Below, one piece after another: positions 44,293-53,037 of a DNA stretch of 64,000 bases. Source of the stretch: Rossellomorea vietnamensis (lineage in GTDB: Bacteria; Bacillota; Bacilli; Bacillales; Bacillaceae_B); the NCBI RefSeq assembly GCF_001305855.1, contig NZ_LIXZ01000007.1, positions 124,001-188,000 of the forward strand, written 5' to 3'. The notes beneath the pieces were generated by a model. That model was given only the letters and a program-made list of their open reading frames with translations. It ran no database searches and was not told where the DNA came from. A program made the translations under genes and the position numbers. The first letter of the stretch is position 1. The number at the start of each line of letters is the position of its first letter.

Positions 44293-44742
44293 CTATTCAT
44301 CTTCAAGTTCTTCTATTAATTTCTTCATTTCCGCAATTTCTTTCTTTTGGGTTTTGATAATGCCGTCTGCTAGCTTACGTACCCTTGGGTCGGAAATTTG
44401 GGCGCGTTCGCTGGTTAAGATGGCAATGGAATGATGGGGGATCATTGCTTCCATATAATCCACATCGTCTACGAGCGTCTGACTGCGTAATAAGTAAAGT
44501 GAAAATAAGAATACTACAATACTTCCCACAATAATACCGAGATTCATTTTGCGATTTGTCAGCATGTTTTGCATGAAGAGTAACATGATGACAGCCATCG
44601 ATGCACCCATCAACACGGCCATATAGGCCCTGGATTCACTGAAGAGTATATGATCCACCTTATAGGTGTTCCAGTACGTAAACAAATACATGACAATGGT
44701 AGACGTGAGGATCATACCACCAAATTTTTTATAGGCCTTCAT
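44293..44742 (-). CDS. DUF305 membrane protein
   Basis: 149 aa. Three hydrophobic helices (about 9-26, 40-60, 68-88) anchor it, and the C-terminal part carries the DUF305 hallmark AMIPHHSIAILTSERAQ with tandem His, followed by a charged helix. The family is frequent in copper and silver resistance clusters, and the paired His and Met residues may bind metal. It is divergent from the copB-type ATPase gene, sharing its control region. Confidence 0.8.
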   Translation of the reverse strand: MKAYKKFGGMILTSTIVMYLFTYWNTYKVDHILFSESRAYMAVLMGASMAVIMLLFMQNMLTNRKMNLGIIVGSIVVFLFSLYLLRSQTLVDDVDYMEAMIPHHSIAILTSERAQISDPRVRKLADGIIKTQKKEIAEMKKLIEELEDE

Positions 44743-44812
44743 TAAGGTATCACTCCTTTGAGTTATAGTCTTCCTATTTCTACCTATAATATTTGCATAG
44801 GAAGAATTTCTT

Positions 44813-44843
44813 TCTGCATAAAATATCCATAATCTCAGGGGAT
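44813..44843 (+). promoter_or_regulatory. Copper-block promoter motif upstream of copB
   Basis: TCTGCA-N5-TATCCA-N7-AGGGGAT, one member of the TNTNCA-N5-TNTNCA-N7-NGGGKAW family found in this block. It ends 41 bases before the copB start. Confidence 0.6.
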
Positions 44844-44883
44844 ACTATCTCTATCAATATAAAAATGGAAGGGAGACTTTTTT

Positions 44884-46908
44884 ATGAGTGAACACCATAA
44901 TCATTCTCATGATCACCATCATAGAAAGGAAGATGACCATAACGGACATCATGATCATGGCAATCATCATGATCATATGGTGGAGGATTTTAAGAAAAGG
45001 TTCTGGATATCGATTTTGATCACTATTCCTATTCTTATCCTTTCACCTATGATTCAAATGTTAATAAATGTAGATTGGCGTTTTTCCTTTGACATGTACA
45101 TATTATTTGGACTTTCTACTGTTATCTTTTTTTATGGAGGGTGGCCATTTATAACTGGAGCCAAAGATGAGCTTGCCGGAAAAAATCCAGGTATGATGAC
45201 ACTGATTGCTTTGGCTATCGTCGTTGCTTATGTGTACAGCTCTTTTGCTGTGTTTGGACTTGAAGGAAATAACTTCTTCTGGGAGCTTGCGACATTGATT
45301 GATATTATGCTCCTTGGTCACTGGATTGAAATGCGCTCGGTGATGGGTGCTTCCAGGGCATTAGAGGAACTGGTGAAATTAATGCCATCAGAAGCCCATC
45401 TGATCGATAGCGATGGGAACATTAGGGATGTGTCCTTGGAAAAAGTTGAACATGGGGATAGGGTACTGGTAAAGCCAGGTGAAAAAGTACCTGGGGATGG
45501 AGAAATCGTGGAAGGAAAGTCGGCCATTGATGAATCCATGCTTACAGGTGAGTCGGTTCCAGTCGATAAGGAGAAAGGAAATGAAGTGATCGGAGGCTCT
45601 ATAAATGGGGAAGGTTCCTTGACCATCAAGGTTCAAAAGACAGGAGGAGATACATATCTTTCTCAAGTCATCACCCTGGTTAAAGAAGCCCAGGAATCAA
45701 AATCAAAAACACAGGATTTATCTAACCGGGCAGCCAAGTGGCTATTTTACCTCGCCCTTGGATCCGGGGTTACAACCTTTATTGTGTGGTTGGCACTGGG
45801 ATACTCCCTATCCTTTGCGATGGAACGAATGGTTACGGTAATGGTCATTTCATGCCCTCATGCATTAGGTTTGGCTGCTCCTCTTGTCATCGCAGTATCT
45901 ACTGCCATTTCAGCAAGAAAGGGATTGTTAATCCGGAATCGTACAAACTTTGAGGGGGCAAGAAAAATAGATGCCATCGTTTTCGATAAAACCGGAACAT
46001 TAACGGAGGGGCAATTCGGTGTGACAAACGTTGACGTAAGTGAAGGATGGGATGAAGCTGGGGTACTCACTCTCGCTACTTCAGTAGAGACCCAATCAGA
46101 ACACCCCATAGCAAAAGGGATTGTTAGGGAAGGAGAGAAGAGGGAGCTATCTATTAAATCCATTAAAGATTTTGAATCCATTACGGGAAAAGGGCTAAAA
46201 GCCAATATCGAGGGGAAGGAAATCATGGTAGTCAGTCCCGGGTATATGAAGGATGAAGGGATTAGATACAATGAGTCTTCCTTTAAAGAGTGGTCAAATG
46301 AAGGAAAAACGGTCGTCTTTGTTCTCGTTCATCATGAATTAGCCGGTATGATTGCGTTAGCAGATATCGTGAGAGAAACAGCCAAAGCAGCCATTCAGGA
46401 ATTGAAGGGAATGGGGATCGAATCCATTATGTTAACGGGGGATAACCGTCAGGTAGCAAACTATGTAGCGGAGCGATTAGGAATAGACCAAACCTATGCT
46501 GAAGTATTGCCCCATCAAAAATCGGATAAAATCATTGAAATTCAACAATCAGGAAAGAAAGTCGCTATGACAGGAGACGGAGTCAATGACGCGCCGGCAT
46601 TGGCCAAAGCTGATTTAGGAATTGCTATCGGAACGGGAACGGATGTGGCAATTGAAACGGCCGATGTAGTTTTGGTGAAAAGCAATCCACAGGATGTAGT
46701 GAATCTCATCAAGCTGTCTCAAGGCACTTATAGAAAAATGATTCAAAATTTATGGTGGGCGGCAGGATACAATATTATTGCCATTCCGTTGGCAGCAGGA
46801 ATCTTTTTTAACGCAGACATTGTATTGAGTCCTGCCGTTGGTGCTGTATTGATGTCATTAAGCACCGTTATTGTGGCAATCAATGCGAAACTGCTGAAAA
46901 TTGATTAA
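44884..46908 (+). CDS. copB: Copper-translocating P-type ATPase, CopB type
   Basis: 674 aa. The N terminus is His-rich (about 16 His in the first 32 residues) instead of carrying HMA domains. Membrane motif is SCPHALGLAAPL (CPH), which defines the P1B-3 CopB group, not the CPC of CopA. Phosphorylation site is FDKTGTLTEG, TGES actuator loop, and TGDGVNDAPALAKADLG hinge. It should export copper (and perhaps silver). It is A+T-richer than copA at 60903. A member of the block's promoter motif is just upstream. Confidence 0.92.
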   Translation: MSEHHNHSHDHHHRKEDDHNGHHDHGNHHDHMVEDFKKRFWISILITIPILILSPMIQMLINVDWRFSFDMYILFGLSTVIFFYGGWPFITGAKDELAGKNPGMMTLIALAIVVAYVYSSFAVFGLEGNNFFWELATLIDIMLLGHWIEMRSVMGASRALEELVKLMPSEAHLIDSDGNIRDVSLEKVEHGDRVLVKPGEKVPGDGEIVEGKSAIDESMLTGESVPVDKEKGNEVIGGSINGEGSLTIKVQKTGGDTYLSQVITLVKEAQESKSKTQDLSNRAAKWLFYLALGSGVTTFIVWLALGYSLSFAMERMVTVMVISCPHALGLAAPLVIAVSTAISARKGLLIRNRTNFEGARKIDAIVFDKTGTLTEGQFGVTNVDVSEGWDEAGVLTLATSVETQSEHPIAKGIVREGEKRELSIKSIKDFESITGKGLKANIEGKEIMVVSPGYMKDEGIRYNESSFKEWSNEGKTVVFVLVHHELAGMIALADIVRETAKAAIQELKGMGIESIMLTGDNRQVANYVAERLGIDQTYAEVLPHQKSDKIIEIQQSGKKVAMTGDGVNDAPALAKADLGIAIGTGTDVAIETADVVLVKSNPQDVVNLIKLSQGTYRKMIQNLWWAAGYNIIAIPLAAGIFFNADIVLSPAVGAVLMSLSTVIVAINAKLLKID

Positions 46909-47090
46909 TAAATGGTTAATAAGCTTAGTCAAAATAGTATACGAATACATTCATCGTTTAGAATTATACGTTATGGGGTATTTGTTAGAGGAGCACATAT
47001 CTTTCCTTCCGACATTACTGAATATAAAAAAATTCGGTAGGAAAAAAGATCTGGTGACAAATCATTTTCTAAAAGTATGGAGGTTTTAAA

Positions 47091-48215
47091 ATGGCATTAC
47101 AACCGTTGGAATCAAAAGAACTAGCCCGCAAGATTCTTGCAAATGAGGAAGTATTTCTGTTGGATATCCGTAAAGAACAGGATTATAACGATTGGGCTAT
47201 TGAAGGAAGAAATGTACGGAGCTTGAATATACCTTATCAGAAGCTAGAGAATGGGGTGGAAGATGTAAAGGCTCAGCTTCCAAAGGACCAAATTGTATAC
47301 GTTGTTTGTGCAAAAGGAATCTCTTCTCAAAAGGTAGTAGAAAACTTTGAGGAAGCAGGAGTGAAAAGGATTACCTATTTAAAGGGAGGTATGACAGCGT
47401 GGAGCGAGCATTTAGAGCCAATGAAGGTAGGAAATCTCTCAAATGGCGGGGAACTTTATCAATTTCTTCGCCTTGGTAAAGGGTGTCTTTCTTATATGAT
47501 TATTTCAAACGGGGAAGCTGCCGTCGTAGATCCAAGTAGGATGACAGAAGCGTACAAATCTTTCGCTGAGGAGAAACGTGTAACCATTAAATATGTACTT
47601 GATACTCATCTTCATGCCGATCATATTTCTGGTGGTAAAAGCTTGGCTGAAGAAACAAACGCAAGCTATTATTTTCCACCAAGTGACGATGAGGGCTTGA
47701 CGTTTAGTTATAAAAAGCTGGAGGATGGCATCAGCATTCATGTTGGAGGTAAGATCGAAATCTCTGCATTTTATTCTCCGGGACATACGATAGGCAGCAC
47801 GAGTTTTGTTGTAGACAATCAATACTTGATGACAGGAGATATATTATTTATCGAGTCAATTGGTCGTCCTGATTTGGCAGGTAAAGCTGAGGATTGGGTA
47901 AATGATTTACGTAAAACCTTGTATGATCGCTATCAAGAGTTATCACATGATTTGATTGTTCTTCCTGCTCACTTTGGGGAAATGGAAGAAATCAACGATG
48001 ACGGCACTGTCAATGCAAAGCTTGAGGAGCTATACAAGAAGAATGAGCGTTTACATGTAAAAGATGAAAAGGAGTTCCGTCAACTTGTAACAGAGAACTT
48101 ACCTCCACAACCCAATAGTCATGAAGACATTCGAAAGACCAATATGGGTAAGAAAAATCCTGATCAGGATCAACAAAGGGAAATGGAAGTGGGTCCTAAT
48201 CGCTGCGCAGTATAA
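47091..48215 (+). CDS. Rhodanese / metallo-beta-lactamase fold protein (YrkH-like)
   Basis: 374 aa. Residues 1-105 are a rhodanese domain with the loop VVCAKGISSQ (active Cys). Residues 120-330 are a metallo-beta-lactamase domain with THLHADHISGG, the SPGHTIGST His and TGDILF Asp, as in ETHE1-type persulfide dioxygenases and B. subtilis YrkH. The tail ends EVGPNRCAV. The order rhodanese-then-hydrolase suggests handling of persulfides, perhaps sulfur chemistry released by copper damage. GGAGG precedes ATG 47091. The 182-bp gap before it contains no credible gene. Confidence 0.85.
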   Translation: MALQPLESKELARKILANEEVFLLDIRKEQDYNDWAIEGRNVRSLNIPYQKLENGVEDVKAQLPKDQIVYVVCAKGISSQKVVENFEEAGVKRITYLKGGMTAWSEHLEPMKVGNLSNGGELYQFLRLGKGCLSYMIISNGEAAVVDPSRMTEAYKSFAEEKRVTIKYVLDTHLHADHISGGKSLAEETNASYYFPPSDDEGLTFSYKKLEDGISIHVGGKIEISAFYSPGHTIGSTSFVVDNQYLMTGDILFIESIGRPDLAGKAEDWVNDLRKTLYDRYQELSHDLIVLPAHFGEMEEINDDGTVNAKLEELYKKNERLHVKDEKEFRQLVTENLPPQPNSHEDIRKTNMGKKNPDQDQQREMEVGPNRCAV

Positions 48216-48243
48216 TTAGTGGAACAGTTGCTTAGAAAAGGAT

Positions 48244-48279
48244 AAAAAAAGATGGTGACCTTAAATGGTCGCCATCTTT
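48244..48279. terminator. Bidirectional terminator between the YrkH-like gene and the oxidase
   Basis: AAAGATGGTGACC and GGTCGCCATCTTT form a stem with one G-U pair, A-run before and T after; serves both convergent genes. Confidence 0.85.
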
Positions 48280-48283
48280 GAGT

Positions 48284-49849
48284 TTAATGAGGACTGTTTT
48301 GAGCATTTGGGTCTATTTCAAAATCAGGAGTGAAGCCTTTATATTTCAACATGTTCATCATCCCTGCAGAAGCGTGATGAAGATCGTGGCAATGGAAGAG
48401 CCAATCTCCCGGATTGTCTGCTTTAAAGGCAATCACATACTCATCCCCAGGCTTTACATTTACCGTATCTTTGATCACTGGGGAACCCGTTAGAGGTTTA
48501 CCGTTTTTACTCAGAATTTGAAAGAAATGACCATGAAGATGCATAGGGTGATCATCAGCCATAGAATCATTCTTTAAGCGTACCTTGACAAGGTCCCCTT
48601 CCTCTACTTGAATATTTTCAGTTTCAGGAAAAACTTTATCATTAATGGTATAAACCATCTTATGGTCTTTCATCTCAGTATTCAAATTCATGGTGTAGTC
48701 CAAATCGTATGTTTGGTCTAACGTGAAACTAGCTTCTTTCGACTTTCCGTAAGTGGTATAGTCGAAAATAGGGAGGTTTGCAGTGGAATTGGATTGATCA
48801 GAATTCTCTACAGGTTGTTCATATTGAATCTTGGTCCTCATCCCTTTTGTTCCTTCTTTATTACCATGTGACTCTAAATACCATTCCCCTGGATTGTCTG
48901 CCATAAATTCCAGGTCATATCGTTCCCCCGGAGCGATTGATACTAATTCATCTTTAAATCCTTTTGGCTGGTTCACTAATTGCCCATCAATGGCCACCAC
49001 TTTCACCTCATGTCCGTGAAGGTGGAAGCTGTGAGACATAAATCCGACGTTTACTAATCGTATTCTTACTTTATCTCCTTCCTTCACTTTCAACGGTTCA
49101 ATATCTTTTCCACTCTTTCCGTTAATAGTATAGATGTCATATCCGTCCATGCTGTGGCTCATCAGATTTTCTTCCTCTTCATTATTCTCCATGGACATAT
49201 TCATTCCCTCCATCATACTGGAGGAATCCCCACCGCTCATCCACTCATCTAAGACCAAGGTGAAATCTTTATTCAGCTTTTCCGGTTGTACAGGTTCAAC
49301 AATGAGGGAGCCCGCCAATCCCTTATCCATTTGTTCCACTCCATCTTGATGTGTATGGTACATATAAGTTCCAGCATCCTTTGGAGTAAAAGAATACACG
49401 AAGGATTCCCCCGGTTGCACTGCATTTTGAGTAACACCAGGAATGCCATCCATATTGTTTTTTACTGTTATGCCATGCCAATGAATGGTAACAGGGTCAG
49501 GGAGTGTATTGATCAGCTTTATTTTCACTTCTTCACCTTGCTTGATCCGAATCTGGTCACCTGGAACGGATCCGTTAAATGTCCAGGCAGTAAGAGAGAC
49601 ATCTCCTCTTAATTGGTGTGTGGCTTCTTTTGCTGTGATGTTGAACTCATTATTTTTCCCCTCGAGAATCGCAGGAGCTTTTGTACTTGCTAAGTCCTGT
49701 GTTCCTTGTGAGGTTTGATTATTTTGTCCTGTTTTTTCCTTATTGGTGCTGCGATGATCCATCCCCTCCATATCATCCATCTGATTGGCTGAACAAGCAG
49801 ACAATAGCAGCAATAAAAAGCCTGTAACAAATGTTATTTTCATCTTCAT
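48284..49849 (-). CDS. Multicopper oxidase lipoprotein
   Basis: 521 aa with signal peptide and lipobox LLSAC (Cys about residue 19), so it is anchored outside the membrane. Copper ligands are in four blocks: TIHWHGIT, YMYHTHQDG, HSFHLHGH in the middle, and HPMHLHGHFF plus HCHDLHHASAGMM at the C terminus (T1 Cys, His and axial Met). A Met/His/Asp-rich stretch follows the lipobox. It probably oxidises cuprous ions or phenolics as part of copper defence. ATG 49849 has AAAGGAGG before it; the frame's earlier start lacks one. Confidence 0.92.
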   Translation of the reverse strand: MKMKITFVTGFLLLLLSACSANQMDDMEGMDHRSTNKEKTGQNNQTSQGTQDLASTKAPAILEGKNNEFNITAKEATHQLRGDVSLTAWTFNGSVPGDQIRIKQGEEVKIKLINTLPDPVTIHWHGITVKNNMDGIPGVTQNAVQPGESFVYSFTPKDAGTYMYHTHQDGVEQMDKGLAGSLIVEPVQPEKLNKDFTLVLDEWMSGGDSSSMMEGMNMSMENNEEEENLMSHSMDGYDIYTINGKSGKDIEPLKVKEGDKVRIRLVNVGFMSHSFHLHGHEVKVVAIDGQLVNQPKGFKDELVSIAPGERYDLEFMADNPGEWYLESHGNKEGTKGMRTKIQYEQPVENSDQSNSTANLPIFDYTTYGKSKEASFTLDQTYDLDYTMNLNTEMKDHKMVYTINDKVFPETENIQVEEGDLVKVRLKNDSMADDHPMHLHGHFFQILSKNGKPLTGSPVIKDTVNVKPGDEYVIAFKADNPGDWLFHCHDLHHASAGMMNMLKYKGFTPDFEIDPNAQNSPH

Positions 49850-50356
49850 GGTGTAGCCTCCTTTACACATAATCGTAGGGAAGAAACATGCAAATTGTTA
49901 GGATTTAAAGTTGCAATTTAATGAATAATGCATTGAAGGAATTTTGTCTATCAAATCAAGAAGAACCATTTATTTCGTCTTTCCAATTAAACTCCAGGCT
50001 TCATTGAAGTGAAGGTGAAAAGTACTGCTAAAAGACAAAATAAAAGAAGTTAAGAAGCACAGGACGAGGGAAGAAAAGGAGTATAAAGAGTTATATTGAT
50101 TTTTTAAGATAATAGAGAAAATGAAGGAAGGGCAGGGGACTCGCTTGTTCCTTCAGAGGATTAAGCAACATATTAGTAAGATGAATTCAGGGAAGACCTG
50201 CTGTACTGACACAGAACTTCCCTGTTTTGGATTTTCACTTCATTATTACTGTTAATTAAATATAAAACTAACATTTTAATATTAGCGAAGTCCGTCAAGT
50301 CTGGGATCTGATCAATTTGGCTAAGAAATCTGTTTGAGACATCTTACATTTGGAAG
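49850..50356. other. Non-coding gap between oxidase and cupredoxin genes
   Basis: About 500 bp without a credible gene. It contains one TTTGCA element on the minus strand (49894-49889) 40 bases before the oxidase start, and an imperfect hairpin CAGGGAAG...CTTCCCTG at about 50189-50226 with TTTT on the plus-strand side. The full six-base tandem motif of the other copper genes is not present. Confidence 0.5.
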
Positions 50357-51244
50357 TTAATTCACAATTAATGTGCCTGACATACCACTTTCTTTATGTC
50401 CTGGAATGGTGCAGTAAAATTCATACACACCACTTTCAGCAGGGACGAATTCTAATTGATTTGAACTATTTGCATCTGCATGAAGGTGTAGGGTACCCTT
50501 GGTGCTGGAAACGCGGCGTTTTTGCTCCTTTTTAATATAACGGTCAGTAACAATATTTTTTATTTCAATATCGTGTTCAACCTGATCTTCGTTGTGTAAT
50601 ACGATTTTGGTGAGAATATCTTTTTTAATTGTAATGATAGATGGCTGGTAATGCATATTTAAGGAGACAATGTTTTTAGTATTTAAATCATTTAGATGTG
50701 GTGTATCTTCGCCATGAGTATGAGAGTTAAAATCAGTGGGATGTTTGGTGATATCAGAGCTAACGGGTGCAGAAATCAATAGTTCAACAGAAGCAAATAA
50801 TGTCACATAGATGATGGATACGAAAAGGGGTTTGACTAACCACTTTTTTGTAACAAAAGGTTGCGAAGACGGTCTTCCAGGTAGAATGAAAAACAAAAAG
50901 ATAGAACTGATTGAAAGCAACAAAAAAATTTTTAGAATGGTTATAGTTTCCGTGATAGGTATCATTTCTCCCAGCATGGCACCCATCATACCTCCCATAA
51001 GACCTGCCATGATTCCTTCAATAGCTGAAAGAACGCTATGAAGGATGCCAATTATGAACCCACAAAACGCCCCAATACCTAAGGATAACAAAGTGGAAAG
51101 GAATAAGTCTCCCTGGTAGTGTGATCCTAAAAGGATACCTAATGTCAGCCCTACATTCATCCCTGTGTACATAGAAATCATCATAAATGACATCGAATCT
51201 AATTTTGTTCTAAATACTTTCGCCATAATCATGCAGATTAACAC
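50357..51244 (-). CDS. Membrane protein with C-terminal cupredoxin domain
   Basis: At least 295 aa. The N-terminal half has about five hydrophobic helices with several Gly/Met pairs (GIMAGLMGGMMGAMLGEM). The last 110 residues form a cupredoxin: YQPSIITIKKD, VEHDIEI with the first His, and YEFYCTIPGHKESGM with Cys, His and Met ligands. So a blue-copper domain is tethered outside the membrane. The listed GTG start lacks a ribosome site; the frame stays open 17 codons upstream to an ATA at 51295 behind AAAAGGGGGG, giving INIQPYELFVSIIL as a better first helix. Confidence 0.75.
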   Translation of the reverse strand: MLICMIMAKVFRTKLDSMSFMMISMYTGMNVGLTLGILLGSHYQGDLFLSTLLSLGIGAFCGFIIGILHSVLSAIEGIMAGLMGGMMGAMLGEMIPITETITILKIFLLLSISSIFLFFILPGRPSSQPFVTKKWLVKPLFVSIIYVTLFASVELLISAPVSSDITKHPTDFNSHTHGEDTPHLNDLNTKNIVSLNMHYQPSIITIKKDILTKIVLHNEDQVEHDIEIKNIVTDRYIKKEQKRRVSSTKGTLHLHADANSSNQLEFVPAESGVYEFYCTIPGHKESGMSGTLIVN

Positions 51245-51450
51245 TATAAGAAAAAGAATGATGGATACAAATAGTTCATATGGCTGGATATTTATCGCCC
51301 CCCTTTTCTTACTTACATAATATGAACAGAAAAGACAGGCTATTCTAACAATAAGCTGTCCCCCGCTAAACGTACCTATTCAGGAATCTGTCAGTTTGGG
51401 CATGTCTAAGGGGGAGCAACCAAATAAAATATTAAATTTTCAAGAGGGCG

Positions 51451-51473
51451 CACTCATTATATGAGTGTCTTTT
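51451..51473 (+). terminator. Leader hairpin before the MATE gene
   Basis: CACTCATTATATGAGTG is a perfect 7-bp stem followed by TCTTTTTG, located about 75 bases before the MATE start with no plus-strand gene ahead of it. It may be an attenuator in the leader. Confidence 0.5.
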
Positions 51474-51547
51474 TGTTTGCATAATTTCTTCATATTTTTC
51501 GGGAAAGATATAGGTGTCGTATAAAAAGGTGTTAGGAGGGAAGGAAA

Positions 51548-52993
51548 CTGACCACACATATTGAAGCTAAAAATGTAGATGAAGCAGATACTGTTAGAAA
51601 AAAGATAACGCTGATTCTTTTACTCGCACTGCCCGCAGTTGTAGAGAACTTTTTTCAAACTATTTTAGGTTTTGTAGATACGTACTTTGTGTCTAAGTTG
51701 GGATTAATACAAGTTTCGGCTGTAGGAGTAACAAATGCGATTCTTGCCATCTATTTTGCTCTATTCATGGCACTTGGAGTAGCTGCTAATGTATATATTG
51801 CTAACTTTATAGGTGCCAATAAAATAGAGAAAGCCCGGCACATTGCTCAGCAATCGATCATTGTTACGATAATAATTGGTCTAATCACAGGAATCATTAC
51901 CATCTTCTTTGCAGAGCCATTGCTTAAACTAATGGGGATTGAAAGCAATGTACTGGATGCGGGGGTCACATATTTTAAGATTGTTGCGATTCCATCTATA
52001 TTTATGGCGCTTATGTTCGTCTTGAGTGCTATTCTCAGGGGGGCTGGCGACACAAAGTCACCGATGAAAACGAGTATTGTCATTAACATAGTGAATGCGG
52101 TACTTGATTATGTGTTTATCTTTGGATTTTGGTTTATACCTGAAATGGGGATAGTCGGAGCGGCAACTGCTACTGTCATTGCCCGTGTTCTGGGAACCTT
52201 TATCCTATTAGGTTATATTCAAAAAAATACTTCATTAACATTCAAAAAAGAATATTGGAAAATAGACTCTGTTCATCTAAAAGAACTGTTTATCCTAGGA
52301 ACTCCCGCAGCAGGTGAGCGATTGATCATGAGGGCAGGTCAAATTGTTTACTTTGGATTTGTTGTGGCTCTTGGGACAAATGTATTCGCAGCCCATCAGA
52401 TTGCAGGTAATATTGAAGTCTTTTCTTACATGATCGGATTTGGATTTGCTACAGCAGCAACGATTCTGGTTGGTCAGCAGGTGGGAGCAGGAAGGTTTGA
52501 AGATGCGAAAACATATGCAAAATTGTGTATGTATTTAGCGATAGGAAGTATGACGGTCTTTGGGATCATATTATTTAGCTTAGGCGGATCGGCAGGCAGT
52601 TTATTTACTGAAGACAAAGTAGTGATTGGGAACATCGGGACAGCATTGAAGGTTTCAGGTGTGTTTCAGCCATTTTTGGCAATTGTACTTATTTTAACAG
52701 GTGCATTTCAAGGTGCGAATAATACAAAATTTCCGATGTATTTAACAGGAGTCGGTATGTGGGCTATCCGGACGCTATTTGTTTATGTATTAGGGATACA
52801 GTTGGAGTGGGGGCTGTTTGGTGTCTGGATAGCGATAGGCATGGATATTGCATTTCGAGCCGTTGTACTAACCGTACAATTTCATCGTGACAAGTGGATA
52901 GTGGTGAAAGTAGAGCCGGAAAAAGATCCAGAATCTCATTGCCACCCTCAAACCACGAAGGAAAATATGTCAGGGTGTGTGAATAACTACTAA
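51548..52993 (+). CDS. MATE family efflux transporter
   Basis: About 481 aa with twelve hydrophobic segments. MATE hallmarks: ALPAVVENFFQTILGFVDTYFVSKLG in helix 1, GAGDTKSPM after helix 4, GTNVFAAHQIAGN and ILTGAFQGANNTKFPM. These pumps export cationic drugs by sodium or proton exchange. The only standard start, GTG 51689, would delete helix 1; the frame continues upstream to CTG 51548 preceded by AGGAGGGAAGG at ideal distance, so I place the start there. An in-frame TAG at 51533 bars anything longer. Ends with a Cys/His tail. Confidence 0.85.
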   Translation: MTTHIEAKNVDEADTVRKKITLILLLALPAVVENFFQTILGFVDTYFVSKLGLIQVSAVGVTNAILAIYFALFMALGVAANVYIANFIGANKIEKARHIAQQSIIVTIIIGLITGIITIFFAEPLLKLMGIESNVLDAGVTYFKIVAIPSIFMALMFVLSAILRGAGDTKSPMKTSIVINIVNAVLDYVFIFGFWFIPEMGIVGAATATVIARVLGTFILLGYIQKNTSLTFKKEYWKIDSVHLKELFILGTPAAGERLIMRAGQIVYFGFVVALGTNVFAAHQIAGNIEVFSYMIGFGFATAATILVGQQVGAGRFEDAKTYAKLCMYLAIGSMTVFGIILFSLGGSAGSLFTEDKVVIGNIGTALKVSGVFQPFLAIVLILTGAFQGANNTKFPMYLTGVGMWAIRTLFVYVLGIQLEWGLFGVWIAIGMDIAFRAVVLTVQFHRDKWIVVKVEPEKDPESHCHPQTTKENMSGCVNNY

Positions 52994-53034
52994 AAAGATG
53001 GAGCGATCCTTCGCTCCATCTTTTAACTATTTCG
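52992..53034. terminator. Bidirectional terminator between MATE and CWB2-like genes
   Basis: AAAAGATGGAGCGA and TCGCTCCATCTTTT form a near-perfect stem between convergent genes. Confidence 0.9.
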
Positions 53035-53037
53035 GTA

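Noticed and set aside
44043..44306. 87-aa minus-strand frame over the ssrA 3' end
   Set aside because: Antisense to tmRNA, a well-known false gene call at ssrA.
46901..47089. 62-aa open frame overlapping the end of copB
   Set aside because: No ribosome site, composition like non-coding A/T-rich DNA, and it runs into the ribosome site of the next gene.
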